NCBI GenBank assembly: GCA_007115705.1
Contig: QXEO01001827.1
Coordinates: 124,001-188,000 of the forward strand
Direction of reading: 5' to 3'
Length of the DNA stretch: 64,000 nucleotides
From: Dactylis glomerata
Lineage: Eukaryota; Streptophyta; Magnoliopsida; Poales; Poaceae
The position numbers and the translations under genes were made by a program. Positions 21,400-33,756 of the stretch are shown here, one piece after another. Every line of letters starts with the position of its first letter. Within the stretch, counting starts at the first letter, position 1. The notes below the pieces were generated by a model. That model ran no database searches, was not told the DNA's origin, and saw nothing but the letters and a program-made list of their open reading frames with translations.

Positions 21400-23638
21400 C
21401 ACCACTATTGATGTTAATAGATTCTTTTAAAAGGAAAAGAATTGTGAAAAGAGAATCCAAACATTATTTTGGCAGACAAGAGAAGACTAGAAATGTCCAG
21501 CTCGGGTATATAGATGATATACATGTGATGGGTGTATTCATTGCTTGTTAAAACAATGTGGTTCTTAGGTATTTGATACTTAATTGGTTGGTATGAACTG
21601 TCATACAGAACAACGCAATACAAGAACTACAATGGCCTAATTAACCAGCAAATGAATATGGGATGATTCTCATTCAAAACAAATAAAGTGTTATTGTGTT
21701 TTGTTGGAATTAAACTTAGCCTTCAAGAATTAATTGCTATTTTGGTATTATGAGAACAATGGTTGTTCAAATTACTACCGCATTCATAAAAGATGGATGA
21801 ACCCTTATCTTGTTGGAGAAATCACATCCATAACACTGATGCTAAAATGTCTCAAGACAAATGATTAGAAGATCACTTATGAGTGACACCACCATTTAAA
21901 TCATATTGGAAAGAAAACATGAAGGACTCCATATTGATGGAATTTTGGAGTCTTTTTTATTTTGAATCAATTGACGCTTGTGAAAAGTTCCTACAGATGA
22001 TTAAAACTCCATTCATAGGCCAAAGAAGAATGAACGACTAACTTATTGGACATTGTACATGTTGATGTATATAGTCCATTATATGTAGCCATGAGTGGTG
22101 GATTCTTGAACTTCATTTACTCTAACCGATGATTTGAGTAGATTATGTGTATATTTACTTGATAAGGAAGAAGCATGAAATATTTGAAAAATGTTCAAAT
22201 TATTTCTAGATCAAGTGGAAAATCATTGTAACAAGATAATAAAAAAATATGATTGGTCATAAAGTAAGATATTTAAGTTACAAGTTTAGCAAACACCTAA
22301 AAGTTGAGGAATTGTTCCATAGACTTGTATTTCCTAAAACACCATAGGAGTATGGAGTGTTCGAGAGATGAAATCAAACTTTGTTTGACATCGTTGGATC
22401 AAAGGTGCCATCTATAAAACTGCCATTCTATTTTAAGGATAAAGCTTTAGGAACTTCCGCTTTTACACTAAAAAGAGTTCCATCATGATCCGTTGAAATG
22501 ACACCATATGATTTATTGCATGGGATAAAACCCAAGTTGTTTTTTCTAAAATTTTGGTATGCTAGTCATATGTAAAATGTTTACAACCAAAGTTGGATAA
22601 ATATGTCTTTGTAGGTTATCCGAAAGTAACTGTTGGGTATCCTCCTGAACACCAAAGATAAAAGTGTTTGTCGCTGAAAACGTCAACTTTCTTGAGAAGG
22701 ATTTTTTTTCGCGAAAACTTACATGGGATGACAATAGAGCTTTGATTAGGTTGTTGAACCTAAGCTATATGTGCAGAGTAGTGCAGCGCCAGGAAGTGTC
22801 CTAGTGGCGGCCACAATGCGCATAGCTCCCGTGCCTTAAAGGGTGTGGTCATAGAGATCTAAGTTCCTACTAAACCACATGAGTCGGGTAACAATCAAAT
22901 AGTTCGATTTGAGAATAAATCATTATTGTTTGACAATGATGAACACTACATGCAAAGAAGCAATGATGGGCCCTGACTCCGTTAAATGGCTAGAAGCCAT
23001 AAAATTCGTGATAGATCCATACACGAGAAAACCAGTTTCTGATCTTGGAAGACCCTCAAGAGGCATGAAGCCTAATGAATGTATTTGGATCTATAAACAG
23101 ACATGGATGTTTTACATTTACGAAGTAGTCTACACATCATTAAAAGAGTTTAGGATTGTGTTCAAGGAGTTGACTATGACAAGATTTGATCTTTCATAGC
23201 GATATTTAGTCTGGACGTATTACTGTAGCAACCACTACATATGCCAAGTTTGGTATATGTTAGTTGAACAAACAAGACAACATTCTTCTAATAGAATGGT
23301 TACCTAGGACATGTACATGACATGGTCCAATGGGTTTTGTAAATTCAAAGGATGCTAAAAAGGCATGCAAACTTCAATGGTTGAAGTAAGCATCGCGGAG
23401 TTGGAATATTCACAGTGATGAAATTGTTAAAAAGTTCAATTTCATTAGAGACGATGAATATGCTTGCATTTGCAAGAAATTAAGTGGGAGCGCTGAGACA
23501 TATTTCTAGTACATTATGTAGAAGACATATTGTTAATTGGAAATGATGTATCTTTTATTAACATAGGTTAAGAATTTCATTAAAATTACACTTTCAATGA
23601 AAGACTTAGGCAAAACCAAAATATTTGGTATCGATGCC
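21400..23638 (+). mobile_element. decayed Ty1/copia pol (Angela/BARE type), copy 1
   Basis: Aligns along its length with the copia remnant at 30183-32050, for example at 21490-21520, 21600-21640, 22330 and 23580-23640. In all frames it shows fragments of copia integrase and RT in the copia order (integrase before RT), ending with M-K-D-L-G-K-T-K just before the break. It is riddled with stops and deletions, so no usable ORF remains. Element T1 interrupts it at 23639. Confidence 0.65.
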
Positions 23639-24000
23639 TCACAAGTGTATAGCCACTAAGGCCCATTATCTTAGTACCCATGGGGCCCGTTCGGGTAATT
23701 GTCCAACGGGAGTTAGGCCCAAATATTGATATAGTCGAAATACGAGCTGATATCGTATACAGACATTGTAATTTGTATTGAACCCGACCGGATCCTCTAG
23801 ACCTGGCCACCTATATATAGGGGCTAGGAGAGTCTCGCTAGGGTCAGATTGAGATTGAGCCAATTGTTTACTAGCTTATTCTCTACACGCATCAAGTTTT
23901 GCCATGTTTGTCTGAACCTTTACCTTCGAGATCATCCAACGCCCTCTTCCCCCGATCCTAAGTCCTTCATCTAGGACATTTGCCAAGTTAACCCGCGTCA
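23639..24000 (+). repeat. 5' LTR of T1
   Basis: 362 bp, starting TCACAAGTGTATAG (T2 has TGACAAGGGTATAG) and ending CGCGTCA just before the primer site. It contains TATATATAGGGGC near 23812. The left boundary is set by comparison with T2 and with copia copy 2, so it is good to a few bases. Confidence 0.75.
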
Positions 24001-24002
24001 AT

Positions 24003-24013
24003 TGGCGCCGACC
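24003..24013 (+). other. primer binding site of T1
   Basis: TGGCGCCGACC lies two bases after the LTR, as in T2 (56559). TGGCGCC-type sites are common in Tat and Athila gypsy elements. I do not assign the tRNA. Confidence 0.7.
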
Positions 24014-24037
24014 ATGGGGAGCTTGGGCGTTGGAACC

Positions 24038-27000
24038 ATGAATTCAACAGATTTTTCGCTCTTATCCAACAGTAACCCGAAAGTCGACGGAAACCAGATC
24101 ACCTTTGGAGACGTAGATTTTCAACCTCATCCACCAACCCTTACTCTGGTCTTTGCAAGCTTGGATCAGGAGATGGATCTGACGATCAAAAGCCTCAACT
24201 TTCACGTCGGTTCCCTAGGAACGATTCGCCTCTCAGTTCCAACAAGATCGGGTCCATCGGCAGAAAAAACCACATCCGCAGCGATATCGGAATCATCGGT
24301 TGGCTCTTCCAGCGAGGTAAACTCGCCGGTCAGCTTCACGCTGACGAAAAATATACATGGCACAATTGAAGAACTCGATCAAATCATGGAGAACCTCGAC
24401 TTAGGGGAGCCAGCAGGAGATTTCATGATCTGCTGCAATAGCACCTCAGACAAGTTCACATTTACATGGAAAACAGGATTGGAACTTCATGAGGATGACC
24501 AAACAATCTTCTCAAGTATCAGCAGCAAAATCAATCACCAGCACCAAGTGTTTCCTATCATAGGAGACAACTCAGAAGGATTCGAAGACAACAACAACCC
24601 AGTACTCAACCCAGCAAATGTAACCAGAGGAGCAAACCATCTGGCAGAAGGAGATATCGCAGATTCCTTCGCAACTAGAGCAAAGGTGCGACTATCAGCC
24701 GATGAGTGGAAGACAATTAAAGCAACAGTTGACAATGGCGCAGCCATCCCAATAGAAGCAAGTAAATAGGTACTTCTAGGATACCACTATGCCTTATGTC
24801 GACAATCAAGGCAGCTGGAAAAAATAGAGAAGCGAAATAAGGAAAAGGCGGGAATCAATGAGCGCATCAAGTAAAGCTATGCACAAAGCATGCAGCAACG
24901 CGTCGCATACAAACAGCAGAAGGCACAATAGGCACGGCTCACGAGTCGATAATCTCGAGCACTCAGATAGAAGAAACCTCTCAAGAAACCTTGACTCATC
25001 TTTCTTATCAGTCGATGAGCAAGGCAATATCATGCCAAAGACACCCGAAGTAGCACTTATAGCAGCACAAGCATATCTATACACCACGCAGCCAACACCA
25101 GGGGACCCAAGAGAACACATGCATCAGACAACATTGCAGGGGTTAAGATTAGTAGGAAACAAGTTGACAGCCAAAGAAGAAATGTGTCGCAATGAAGGTA
25201 CATATAAACCCAGATCACCATGCCGTCACAAGAGTCCTCGACGCAGAAGCAGGAGTCGACAATCTAGGTCACCATCACCAAAACACTACAACAACCCAAG
25301 GCACGAAGGAACCCCAAGATCCAAGTCCCCCAAACAAACATACGACTATGAAGATGATGAAAAAGAAATGGGAGCATCATGCTCTACTCGCAGAGTTTGC
25401 AGAACCCCCGTACCTAAAGGATTTAAACTACCCCATGACCAGCAGAAGTACGACGAGTCCCAGGAGCCACAGTCATGGCTCTCAGATTACCTACAAGTAG
25501 TACGAATAATAGGGGGCTCGAAAGAGACACCAATGCAAAGCTTGCAACTGCACCTCACCGGCGCGGCACGGTCATGGTTAGGCAAGCTAGGAAAGGAAAC
25601 AATTGGAAGCTAGGATGAACTCAAAAGACAATTTACAAGCAACTTCAATTTGACATATAAAAGACCAGCATCAACGGAAGAAGTCAAACCTGCACACAGA
25701 AGCATAATGAATCACTATGGTCATACATACAAAGATGGAGCATCATAAAAAATTCCGCAGTCGATGTTTCCGATGAAAGAGCAATCGACGCCTTCCAATT
25801 GGATTACAACGAGCAGATCTAGTCGAAGAGATTGGACGAATCAAGCCAAAGACAGTAGCCAAATTAATGGATATAGCAAATAGATTCAAAGACGACGAAG
25901 ATGCCTACCACAACAAAAGGATGTGGTCACCTGAAGACGACAGAGGGAACAGATATAGCAATCAGAGGCAAATTTCCCGCAACTATGATAACTACGGCTC
26001 CCATAGTCAAGTAGCCACAGGATATAAAGAGAACAACCATCAAGGAGACGAACGTAGGAACACAGGATATCGCAACAACAGAAGAGAAGACTCAAACAGC
26101 AATAGGCAATTTCAGTCAAGTGGTTCTAGGGAATACAACCAGTCATCGGATGACATGCTCAATGGGCCATGCCATATGCACTACACATTCATCAATGACA
26201 AAAGAGTGTCACAGCATTCAATGAAGGATTGCAGAACATTTCTGAAACTCCAAGAAGCGGTAGGACATAAACAAGCCGAGGCTAGAAGGCAAGGTTTCGA
26301 AGGAAATACAAGAAATATACCTCCAACAAATCAGCAAGCAACAAACGGAATAGCACTGGGACAGAATCAGCCAAATCAGGGAAACGAAAACGATGGAGAG
26401 TACATCCCAAGGGCACATCACCGCTATGATACAACCGGTACCAAAGTCACATAAAGAGGAGAAAAGTAAGTCAGGCAAGTCAATCTAGCAGTAACATCGC
26501 CTCTAGTGACTATAGAGTACCTGCACTGGTCCGAGCAGCCGATAGAGTTCAATAGAGAAGACCACCCAATAACAATACACCTTGTACTAAAAGCTCAGAT
26601 AGGAGGATATGACGTGGAAAGAGTATTTATGGATGCAGGAAGTGGGATAAACCTGATCTACACAAAAATGCTCCGAGAAATGCGTATATCACTAGAATTC
26701 CTCAAGCCAACAGACTGTTCTTTTCATGGAATCGTACCTGGCAGTTCAAATTACCCGCTAGGTCGGATAGCACTCGACAATTGCTTCGGTAACCGCCAGA
26801 ACTACATAAAGGAAAAGCTGGACTTCAAAGTCATGGATTGGCCATCCCAGTATCACGCGATCCTCGGGCGACCCGCGTTTTCGCGCTTCATGGCAGTACC
26901 GCACTATACCTACCTGGTACTCAAAATGCCAGGACCCAATGGAATAATTATAGTGAAGGGTAGCTTTGAGCTCTCAGATATATGCGACAAAGAGTTTCGT

Positions 27001-27120
27001 GAAATGACCCAAACATTTGGCATGACAGCCGAGTATGGACAACTCAATGGAAAAACAGAAAAGGCGACTACAAGGCAACCTGAGAAAGACCATGCAGAGC
27101 CAGAAGCAAAGAAAGTTTGA
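24038..27120 (+). pseudogene. T1 Gag and aspartic protease
   Basis: The N-terminal part is open from ATG 24038 to a TAG at 24767. Gag follows with several stops: an SR-rich basic segment (about 25200-25330), a P-K-G-F-K-L-P-H-D-Q-Q-K-Y block, L-T-G-A-A-R-S-W-L (about 25550), then a polar region to 26454. The protease at 26506-27120 is open: F-M-D-A-G-S-G-I-N-L (an Asp-Ala-Gly triplet, near 26630) and A-I-L-G-R-P-A-F (near 26860). No RT follows. T2 encodes the same protein with fewer lesions. Confidence 0.8.
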
Positions 27121-27539
27121 TTCCAAGCATTGGACCCAAACAAATCGTCAACAAACGAGTCAGGGACTCCTACCGCCTAGGTGAAAAATTTCTTAAGAGC
27201 AAGTAGAAAGTAGAGTTAGTAGAATAAGGCTATCTAGCCCAAGATATAAGGGCAAGACCCTCTAGACCTAGAATACACACCACTGGTCGGGTCTCTTGGG
27301 CCACTCCATGTATCATTATATTTAGTATAATATATAAGACAAGTTCCTCATTCTTTGAGTTTAGAAGTACACTATATCAATACTCCTATACAAAGAAGTA
27401 CGCAAAAACTACTAAAAAACTACGGTAAACGCACGACAACATAGCGTCCTGAGTCAATGATTCTGATAACAGCATCAAAATTACCAAAACTCTCACACTT
27501 ACAACACGAGACAAGTAAATCACAATGAGCAAAATCCTC
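27121..27539. other. spacer between T1 protease and antisense gene
   Basis: Nothing coding. The equivalent T2 spacer (62157-62441) shares the sequence around GACCTAGAATACAC...GGTCGGGTCTCTTGGG (27262-27300). Its conservation and its place between two convergent genes suggest it holds polyadenylation signals. Inference. Confidence 0.4.
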
Positions 27540-28008
27540 TTACAAAGCCATAGGGTCTGACGAATCAACCATGAGTGGATTTAAATAATGGTATTCACGG
27601 AAGAAGTCAGCATCGACTTCCCGCAGCTTGGTAATCATAGTTCTTGCCGGTTCAATGGTAGCATCCATATGGACCCGAAGCACCGAAGATATGGATCTTT
27701 GGGGAGGAGGCAAACCCCGAGAAATAGTATTAAAATCTAGCTTTGAATGCCACTTCTGCACCTAGCCAAGAGTGAAGTTAGCACCAACAACCAGATTAAG
27801 TTCTATAAGTCGATGAATACGCCGACTTGTCTTGAAAACTTCGAGTAGCTGACCAAAATTCTTAGGAGGAGGATTTCTGGGAAGCATAACCGAAAACATA
27901 GTTGTCAAAGATTTTTGACAACCATCAACAGATTCTCCAACGTGACGAACCTGATCCCGCAGAAGAACAATGGCACTAGGGCGACGAGCATCAACCCATA
28001 AAGTGTTC
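27540..28008 (-). pseudogene. T1 antisense gene, 3' part
   Basis: On the minus strand, two in-frame segments are split by a TAG (27762-27764) where T2 has Trp. The sequence includes S-A-I-V-L-L-R-D-Q, M-L-P-R-N-P-P, R-I-H-R-L-I-E-L-N-L-V, G-A-N-F-T-L-G and F-F-R-E-Y-H-Y-L. It matches the T2 antisense product closely. Beyond 28008 the frame belongs to a G LTR, so the protein start is missing. The function is unknown; antisense genes of this type occur in Tat elements such as maize Grande. Confidence 0.75.
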
Positions 28009-29090
28009 GATATGGGCACGAAGGAGGAGGTGAAGCCTAATTTTAGGACTCCACCAAGATGAGGGTAGCTCATTGAAGATTGGCACGCCAGGACGACCTA
28101 CAATATGTAATGATTTAGTCTAAGGTTGTGTCAATAGTTTATATTTGTGTCCATGTTATTTCATTAGCCAAGTCATGATGTGGGCCACATAGGTTTTTAT
28201 TTTGTGTCTTGGTTTGGGACTTTGGTTTGGAACTATCCAACCGTTTGGTCTGCAGGTCTCCTATATAAAGGAGCCAGCCGTCTAGGGTTTAGGGGGAGTT
28301 CAGTTGTTTAGTCAAAAACTATCATGTGCTCCACTGTGTGTCATCCCTCCGGGGAAACGGCGTTGCCGTGCTATCCAATAAAGATTGTTGTGAAGGTTCT
28401 TGAGTTATCAAGGATTGTCATGCTTCAGCGTGAGGCTCGCTGTTCATCATCAAGTTACTTGTTGGATTCATCTGTTCGGCGTGAGGTTTGTCTACATTGA
28501 AGAGTTGCTCGTAGGATTGACGTTCTCCATCTTCAGGTTGCGTGTATCACTCACGTGATTGGGAGATTATCAGATCCATTGGATCAGGAGGTGCATCGTG
28601 AAAGATTGGGCAAACAGACTTCATCATCTATATATAGGAGGTTCTTGCCAGAGAGTCTATGATGATGAACACCACGCCTCAAACCAAAGCATGACAATCC
28701 TTGATGAACACAAGAACCTCCGCATCAACTTTATTCGATAAATGGCATCGCCGTCCCTGGAGGGATGCTTCACCAAGAAACACTATGCGATAGTTTGTAA
28801 ACTAAACAACTGAACTCCCTAAACCCTAGACTACTGGCCTCCTTATATAGATGGCCAGAAAACTGTTGGGCTTGGACAGGCCCAAACCCAAAACACAAAT
28901 AAACCTAAGTGGCCCATAACATGACCTAGCACACGGAAATAACATAAGCAGGTATATAAATTGCTGACACAACCTTAGACTAAATTATCTCATATTGTAG
29001 GTCATCCTGGCGTGCCAATCTGTAATGAGCTTCCCTCATCTTGGTGGAGTCTTGAAATTGGGCTTCACCTCCTCCTTCGTGCCCATATCA
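28009..29090. mobile_element. inverted pair of diverged G-family LTRs (fold-back unit)
   Basis: The left arm (28009-28626, +) starts GATATGGGCACG and ends CTTCATCA. The right arm (about 28650-29090, -) ends CGTGCCCATATCA. The arms are inverted copies of one diverged G LTR subtype joined nearly directly, with no Gag-protease between them. The left end lacks the first T of TGATATGG. The flanks (GTGTTC and ATGTCC) give no clear target duplication, and the T1 antisense gene does not resume on the right, so some sequence has been lost. Confidence 0.72.
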
Positions 29091-29091
29091 A

Positions 29092-30182
29092 TGTCCAGAA
29101 GGAACCTCAGGAATTCTTGAAACCGCTACATTCATTGGCAAAATACCACACCCAATCTCAGGCATCTCGATCCCACATTCAAGCTGGACAAGGAAGAAAT
29201 AGATAACTTAAAATGCAGGACAAGCGGAAGTCATAAATTACGTGACCGGGCGGCGCTAGGGTCTGCTTGGTCGTGGGGCAGGGTTGGGTCGTAGAGTGGA
29301 GGGAGTGGCGGGCTGGTTGGCGAGGTTGGGCAGCTAGGCATGCTGCCTACGCCCCTAGCCAGCTCGGGCGCTCGCCGGAAGACATTGGCCACCAGAGCCA
29401 CAGAGGAAGAGGTAGGGTTCGAGGGGCACTGCCAGATGGGGTCCTAGGAGGTCACTGGAGCTCGACTGGTTGCTGGTTGGGTGCTAGGGGTGGTGGAGAG
29501 GGGGTGTAGAGTGTGGAGTGCAAATCTTGCATGGATAGCCTCGGGTTCCTCCAAGATCTTCCAAGCAAATGAGACAAAGGGCTGGGGTGATGTTGCTACA
29601 GTGCAGATGACTGGTCATGGTTTGGTTCACTTGGTCGATTTGCAAGGGAGAGAGAGTACGAGAGAAGAGAAGAGGAAAATAAAAGTTTGGCCGAAATTTG
29701 ATTGAAATTTGAATAGTTCATAAATTGATCCATGATGGTGATTGGCTCAGAATTGATTTTCAAATGGTAGGAATCCATCCACCAAGTTTTAGTATTTTTG
29801 GGTAGGTGGAGATAGGGTTTTGGGTGAAGTTCCTATTTTCAAATTATGGAGCAAAAATAAAGAGATAGAAAATCTATATGGTGTGATCAAGTAAAGAAGC
29901 TAAGCTAGGGTTTTTGTTTCACACATGCAAGCATCAAGACCAAAGTTTGCTACATAAAATCACAGCACCAAACTAGATTCAATATCAAGGTTTTTGAATT
30001 GTTGAAATTAAAGCAAGCAATAATTCACAAACACACTCACACACTCACATGAAGTCATGCACACACACATAAAATCATACATGCTAGCACCCAAGCACAT
30101 ATCTAAATCAAAGTTTTTAATTTAACCAAAATAAAGTGTTAAGCTTTGGTCTCAAATGGTTTACAAAAAGTGGGATGTTACA
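29092..30182 (-). repeat. probable solo LTR of a TGTAACATCCC-type gypsy element
   Basis: On the minus strand it starts TGTAACATCCCAC, a common opening of plant gypsy LTRs, and a TG...CA unit can be closed at 29092 (...TTCTGGACA). It contains a GC-rich block (29230-29510) and a CA-rich stretch (30030-30070). No target duplication was found (ATCAA versus GGAAA) and no internal region is adjacent, so the left limit is uncertain. No gene inside. Confidence 0.45.
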
Positions 30183-32875
30183 GGAAATGTCCAGCTCAGG
30201 TATATAATATACATGTTATAGATGTATTCTTCGCTCGTTAACAGTGTAATTCTTGGGTATTTGATACTGGTTTATTGGTATGAAATGTCATACAAAGAAA
30301 CACAATACAAGAACTACAATGGCCTAAATAACCAGCAAAAGAATATGGTAATAATGCCCATTGAGAAACAAATAAATGTGTTATTGTGTTTTTCGTCGGC
30401 ATCAAACCTAGCCTTCAAGATTTGTTATGAACTTAATAATTGTTATCTTGTTATAGTATTATGAGAACAATGGTTGTTCAAATTATTACCGTCTTCCATA
30501 ACCGATGGATAGATTATTATTGTCTTGTTGGTGAAATAGACATTTATAACACTGATGCTAAAGGTCGCAAGAACTTAGATGACACCACCGTTTAAGTCAT
30601 ATTGGAAACAAAACATGAAATAAATTCTATATTGATGGATGTTTGAGTCATTTGATTTTTGAATTGATTGACACTTGTGAGACTTTTCCGAAAGATGATT
30701 AAACTCCGTTCATGGGCCATGGACAAAACAAGCGACTAACTAAATGGAGATCGTACATATTGATGTATGTAGTCCATGGTGTGAAGTCGATCACGGTGAA
30801 TTTTCTATTTCATCGATGACTCGAATAGATGTATGGTATATCTACTTGATGAGATAGAAGTATGAAATGATTGAAATTGTTCAATTTATGAAGTATAAGT
30901 TATTGTAACAAGAAAATTAAAGTATTTATGATTGGATCATAAAGGAGAATATTTGAGTTACAAGTTTAGCAAACATCTAAGAGTTGAGGAAATTGTTCCA
31001 CAAACTTGCATCTTGAGAAACGCCATAGGAGTATGGAGTATCTGGTAGATGTAATCGAACCTTGTTTGACATGGTGAGATCAATGATGAAATAAAACTGC
31101 CAATATAATTTGTGGATTATGCTTTATAGACTACCACTTTTCACTGAATAGAGTGCCATCATAATCCGCTGAAATGACACCATAACAGTTATAGTTGTGT
31201 TTTCTTAAATTTTGGTATGCACGTCATAAGTAAAATGTTTACAACCAAAATCGGATTAGTAAGTCTTTGTAGGTTATCCCAAAGAATGTCTATGGGCATT
31301 TCTTCTACTATGAACCCGAACACATAGTGATTGTCGCTAAAAGGAAGTGAATTTCTTATGAAGGAGTTTTCTCGCGAAAGGTTTAAGTGGGAGGAAAATA
31401 GAACTTGATGAGGTTATTGAACCTGAGGAAGATGAGCAAAGTAGCGCAGCACCAGAAAATTTTCTGGAAGCGGAAACTGCATTCATGGCTCACGTGTCTA
31501 CAATGTGTTGTAGTCACGACATCGAAGTTCCTATTTAACCAAGTTGGTCATCATCAAATAGCAAGACTTGAGTACGGGACATTATTAGATAATAGTAACC
31601 AACAACATACAAAGAAGCGGTGATGGGCCCTGACTTCGTCATATGGATTATTCTAGCAACAATTACATATTGAGATATGATAGTTGAATAAATGAAACAA
31701 TGTTCCTCTACCGGAATGCACACTAAGGACGTGTACCTGACATGACCCAATGGGTTTTGTTGATTCAAAGGTTGCTAGATATGTATGCAAACTTCAATGG
31801 TAGAAGTAAACATAACGAAGTGAGAATCTTCATTATGATGAAAATGTTAAACAGTTAATTTCATCAAGATATTTGAAAATGCTTGTATTTACAAGAAAGT
31901 AAGTCGGAGCGTTGAGACATATTTCTAATACTTTATGTAGATGACATATTGGTCATTGGAAATTATGTGTTTTTCTTGATATTGTTAAGTTTTCATTAAA
32001 ACTGGATTTTTGATGAAAGACTTAGGTAAAACCAAAATATTAAGCATCAATGTCTATACAGATAGATTGAGGGACTAATATAGTTTTGCCAGAGTACATA
32101 GATGAAATATTGAATTTGTTCAATATGGAAACAATAAGAACTGTTCTTGTTGCATGGAAGAGGATGAAGCAAGAATCAACTGTTTTGACACTTTATGAGT
32201 GAAACCATAAGAATGATTTTATCAATCTTGTATACCATGATATGTAGATCCAGATGTGTCCGATGCTCTAAAGGTTACTGAGCAATCATATGATGATTGT
32301 TGGACAATAGTAAGATATTCTTATGTACTTTCGAAGAACTAAGAATATGTTCTGTATACGGAAGTGACAAATGGCTCATTGTAATGTGTTACATTGGCTT
32401 TGTCACATATACAGGTAAAATTTAATCTCAATTTTAGGCTATTTGTTTTGAGTTATAAGGTGGCACAATAAGATGGAAGAAAGTTCCATGATGACTTGAA
32501 TGAGTTCTAATATTAAACATTGTGACAGATACTGCAATGAGGGCTAAGTATATAATCGCTTTAGAAGCGGCAAGAGAACTAGGTGTAGTTCCAAGTGTGC
32601 TAGTACTATGTAGTTCTATTGTATGACAATAGTGACAATATAGTCTTGGCAAAGAAAGAACGGTCTCACCAGAAGACCAAGGTTATACGATGCCATCTCA
32701 TACAAGATGAGTAATGCATGCTGACGCAAAAGATATGCAAATACACATGGACCTGAAAGTGTCAGACCCGTAGATAAGGTTTACCACGTGCAATGCGTAT
32801 GAATAACACCGGAATGCCATAGGTGTTAAAGGCGCAAGCATGACTAGATTATTGGCTCTAGTGCAAGTGGGAGAC
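30183..32875 (+). mobile_element. decayed Ty1/copia pol (Angela/BARE type), copy 2
   Basis: Copia integrase-RT-RNase H remnants with stops in every frame. Near 32000-32130 it reads like M-K-D-L-G-K-T-K followed by a P-E-S-T-Y-I-D-E-I-L-like block. It ends with the polypurine tract AGTGGGAGAC and the LTR at 32876, as in Angela/BARE/WIS elements. It is homologous to copy 1 over most of its length. The 5' part is missing, replaced by the TGTAACATCCC-type unit. Confidence 0.72.
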
Positions 32876-32976
32876 TGAAGGAAATATGCCCTAGAGGCAA
32901 TAATAATATTGTTATTATCATATTTCTTATTCATGATAATGTTTATATTCCATGCTAGAATTGTATTAAGCAGAAA

Positions 32977-33741
32977 TGATGCGGGGTGGCTTTCGGACAC
33001 CACCGCATCATGTGTGTCAACAACATCCACTCTCAAGTCTGACATCATCGAGGCATGGAAGAGAAGGAAGAAGAAGAACTACCGGAAAGAAACATGGAAG
33101 CACCGCGAGAAGAGGCGGCAGCTGAAGCAGGACCGGCTAAAGCTGGTCCCAAACCGGCTAAAGCCGGCCCCACCGACTATAGCCGGTCTACTCGTGTCAA
33201 CTCTGCTTTGGCTTGAAGCCACCTATGTTATCTATCTCCCTAGTGACCAAACTACCCCTAGCTCGTGGCTGCCTATATATATGGGTCACTCTCCCCCTCC
33301 CGAAGATAGAGATGAATTGAGATAAGAATTGGCATGATGCCTCACCCCTTGTGGGAACCCTACTAGATCTTCCATCTAGAAATCACCCTCTTTGTTTGGG
33401 ATCTCTTCTATTTGGGGAATTCTACCTTGATTTGGATCTCTTGCATACAAGAGTGTGTAATTCTATCCAATTGATTGGACTCTTCCCCAATTGGAATTCT
33501 ATTCCAAGCATATCAATCTCTCACAAGGAATTCTACTCTTGGAGTCTCTTCCTTGTGATTCTATTGAGTTGGTGAATCGGGCCAACGAGGAAAACCGGTG
33601 TGTATCTTGTGTGTGTGTGTGTTTGCCTTTGATTTGTGTGTCGTCGTGTTCTTCGTGTTCTTCATGTTCATCCTCTTCCCCCGCCACAAATCTCATGAAT
33701 CCGTGAAGATCGGGCCACACCCAAGGGGTCAACCCCTATCA
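32977..33741 (+). repeat. 5' LTR of element M
   Basis: TGATGCGGGGTGG...CAACCCCTATCA, 765 bp, nearly identical to 49299-50063. It contains a TATA-like TATATATAT (33274-33282) and copies of the palindrome CCGGCTAAAGCCGG (one at 33154-33167). The start continues the reading frame of ORF2 when used as a 3' LTR. Confidence 0.93.
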
Positions 33742-33743
33742 TA

Positions 33744-33756
33744 TGGTATCAGCAGC
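33744..33756 (+). other. primer binding site of element M
   Basis: TGGTATCAGCAGC follows the LTR after two bases (TA). Its first nine or ten bases fit the initiator tRNA-Met complement. The same site occurs in N (44113-44125, minus). Confidence 0.75.

Larger units (their letters stand above)
23639..28008 (+). mobile_element. non-autonomous gypsy-type element T1 (Tat-like), 3' truncated
   Basis: 5' LTR, primer site TGGCGCCGACC, Gag-protease on the + strand and an antisense gene downstream. No RT, RNase H or integrase lies between them. It is inserted in copia copy 1. At 28009 the antisense gene is cut by an inverted pair of G LTRs, and the 3' LTR is not found. T2 (56223 onward) is a better preserved relative. 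Lineage assigned from Gag and protease style plus the antisense gene. Confidence 0.75.

Noticed and set aside
29087..30187. Target duplication for the TGTAACATCCC-type LTR
   Set aside because: ATCAA and GGAAA do not match. An ATGTCCAG octamer at both sides (29091, 30187) is probably chance or copia sequence, so no duplication is claimed.
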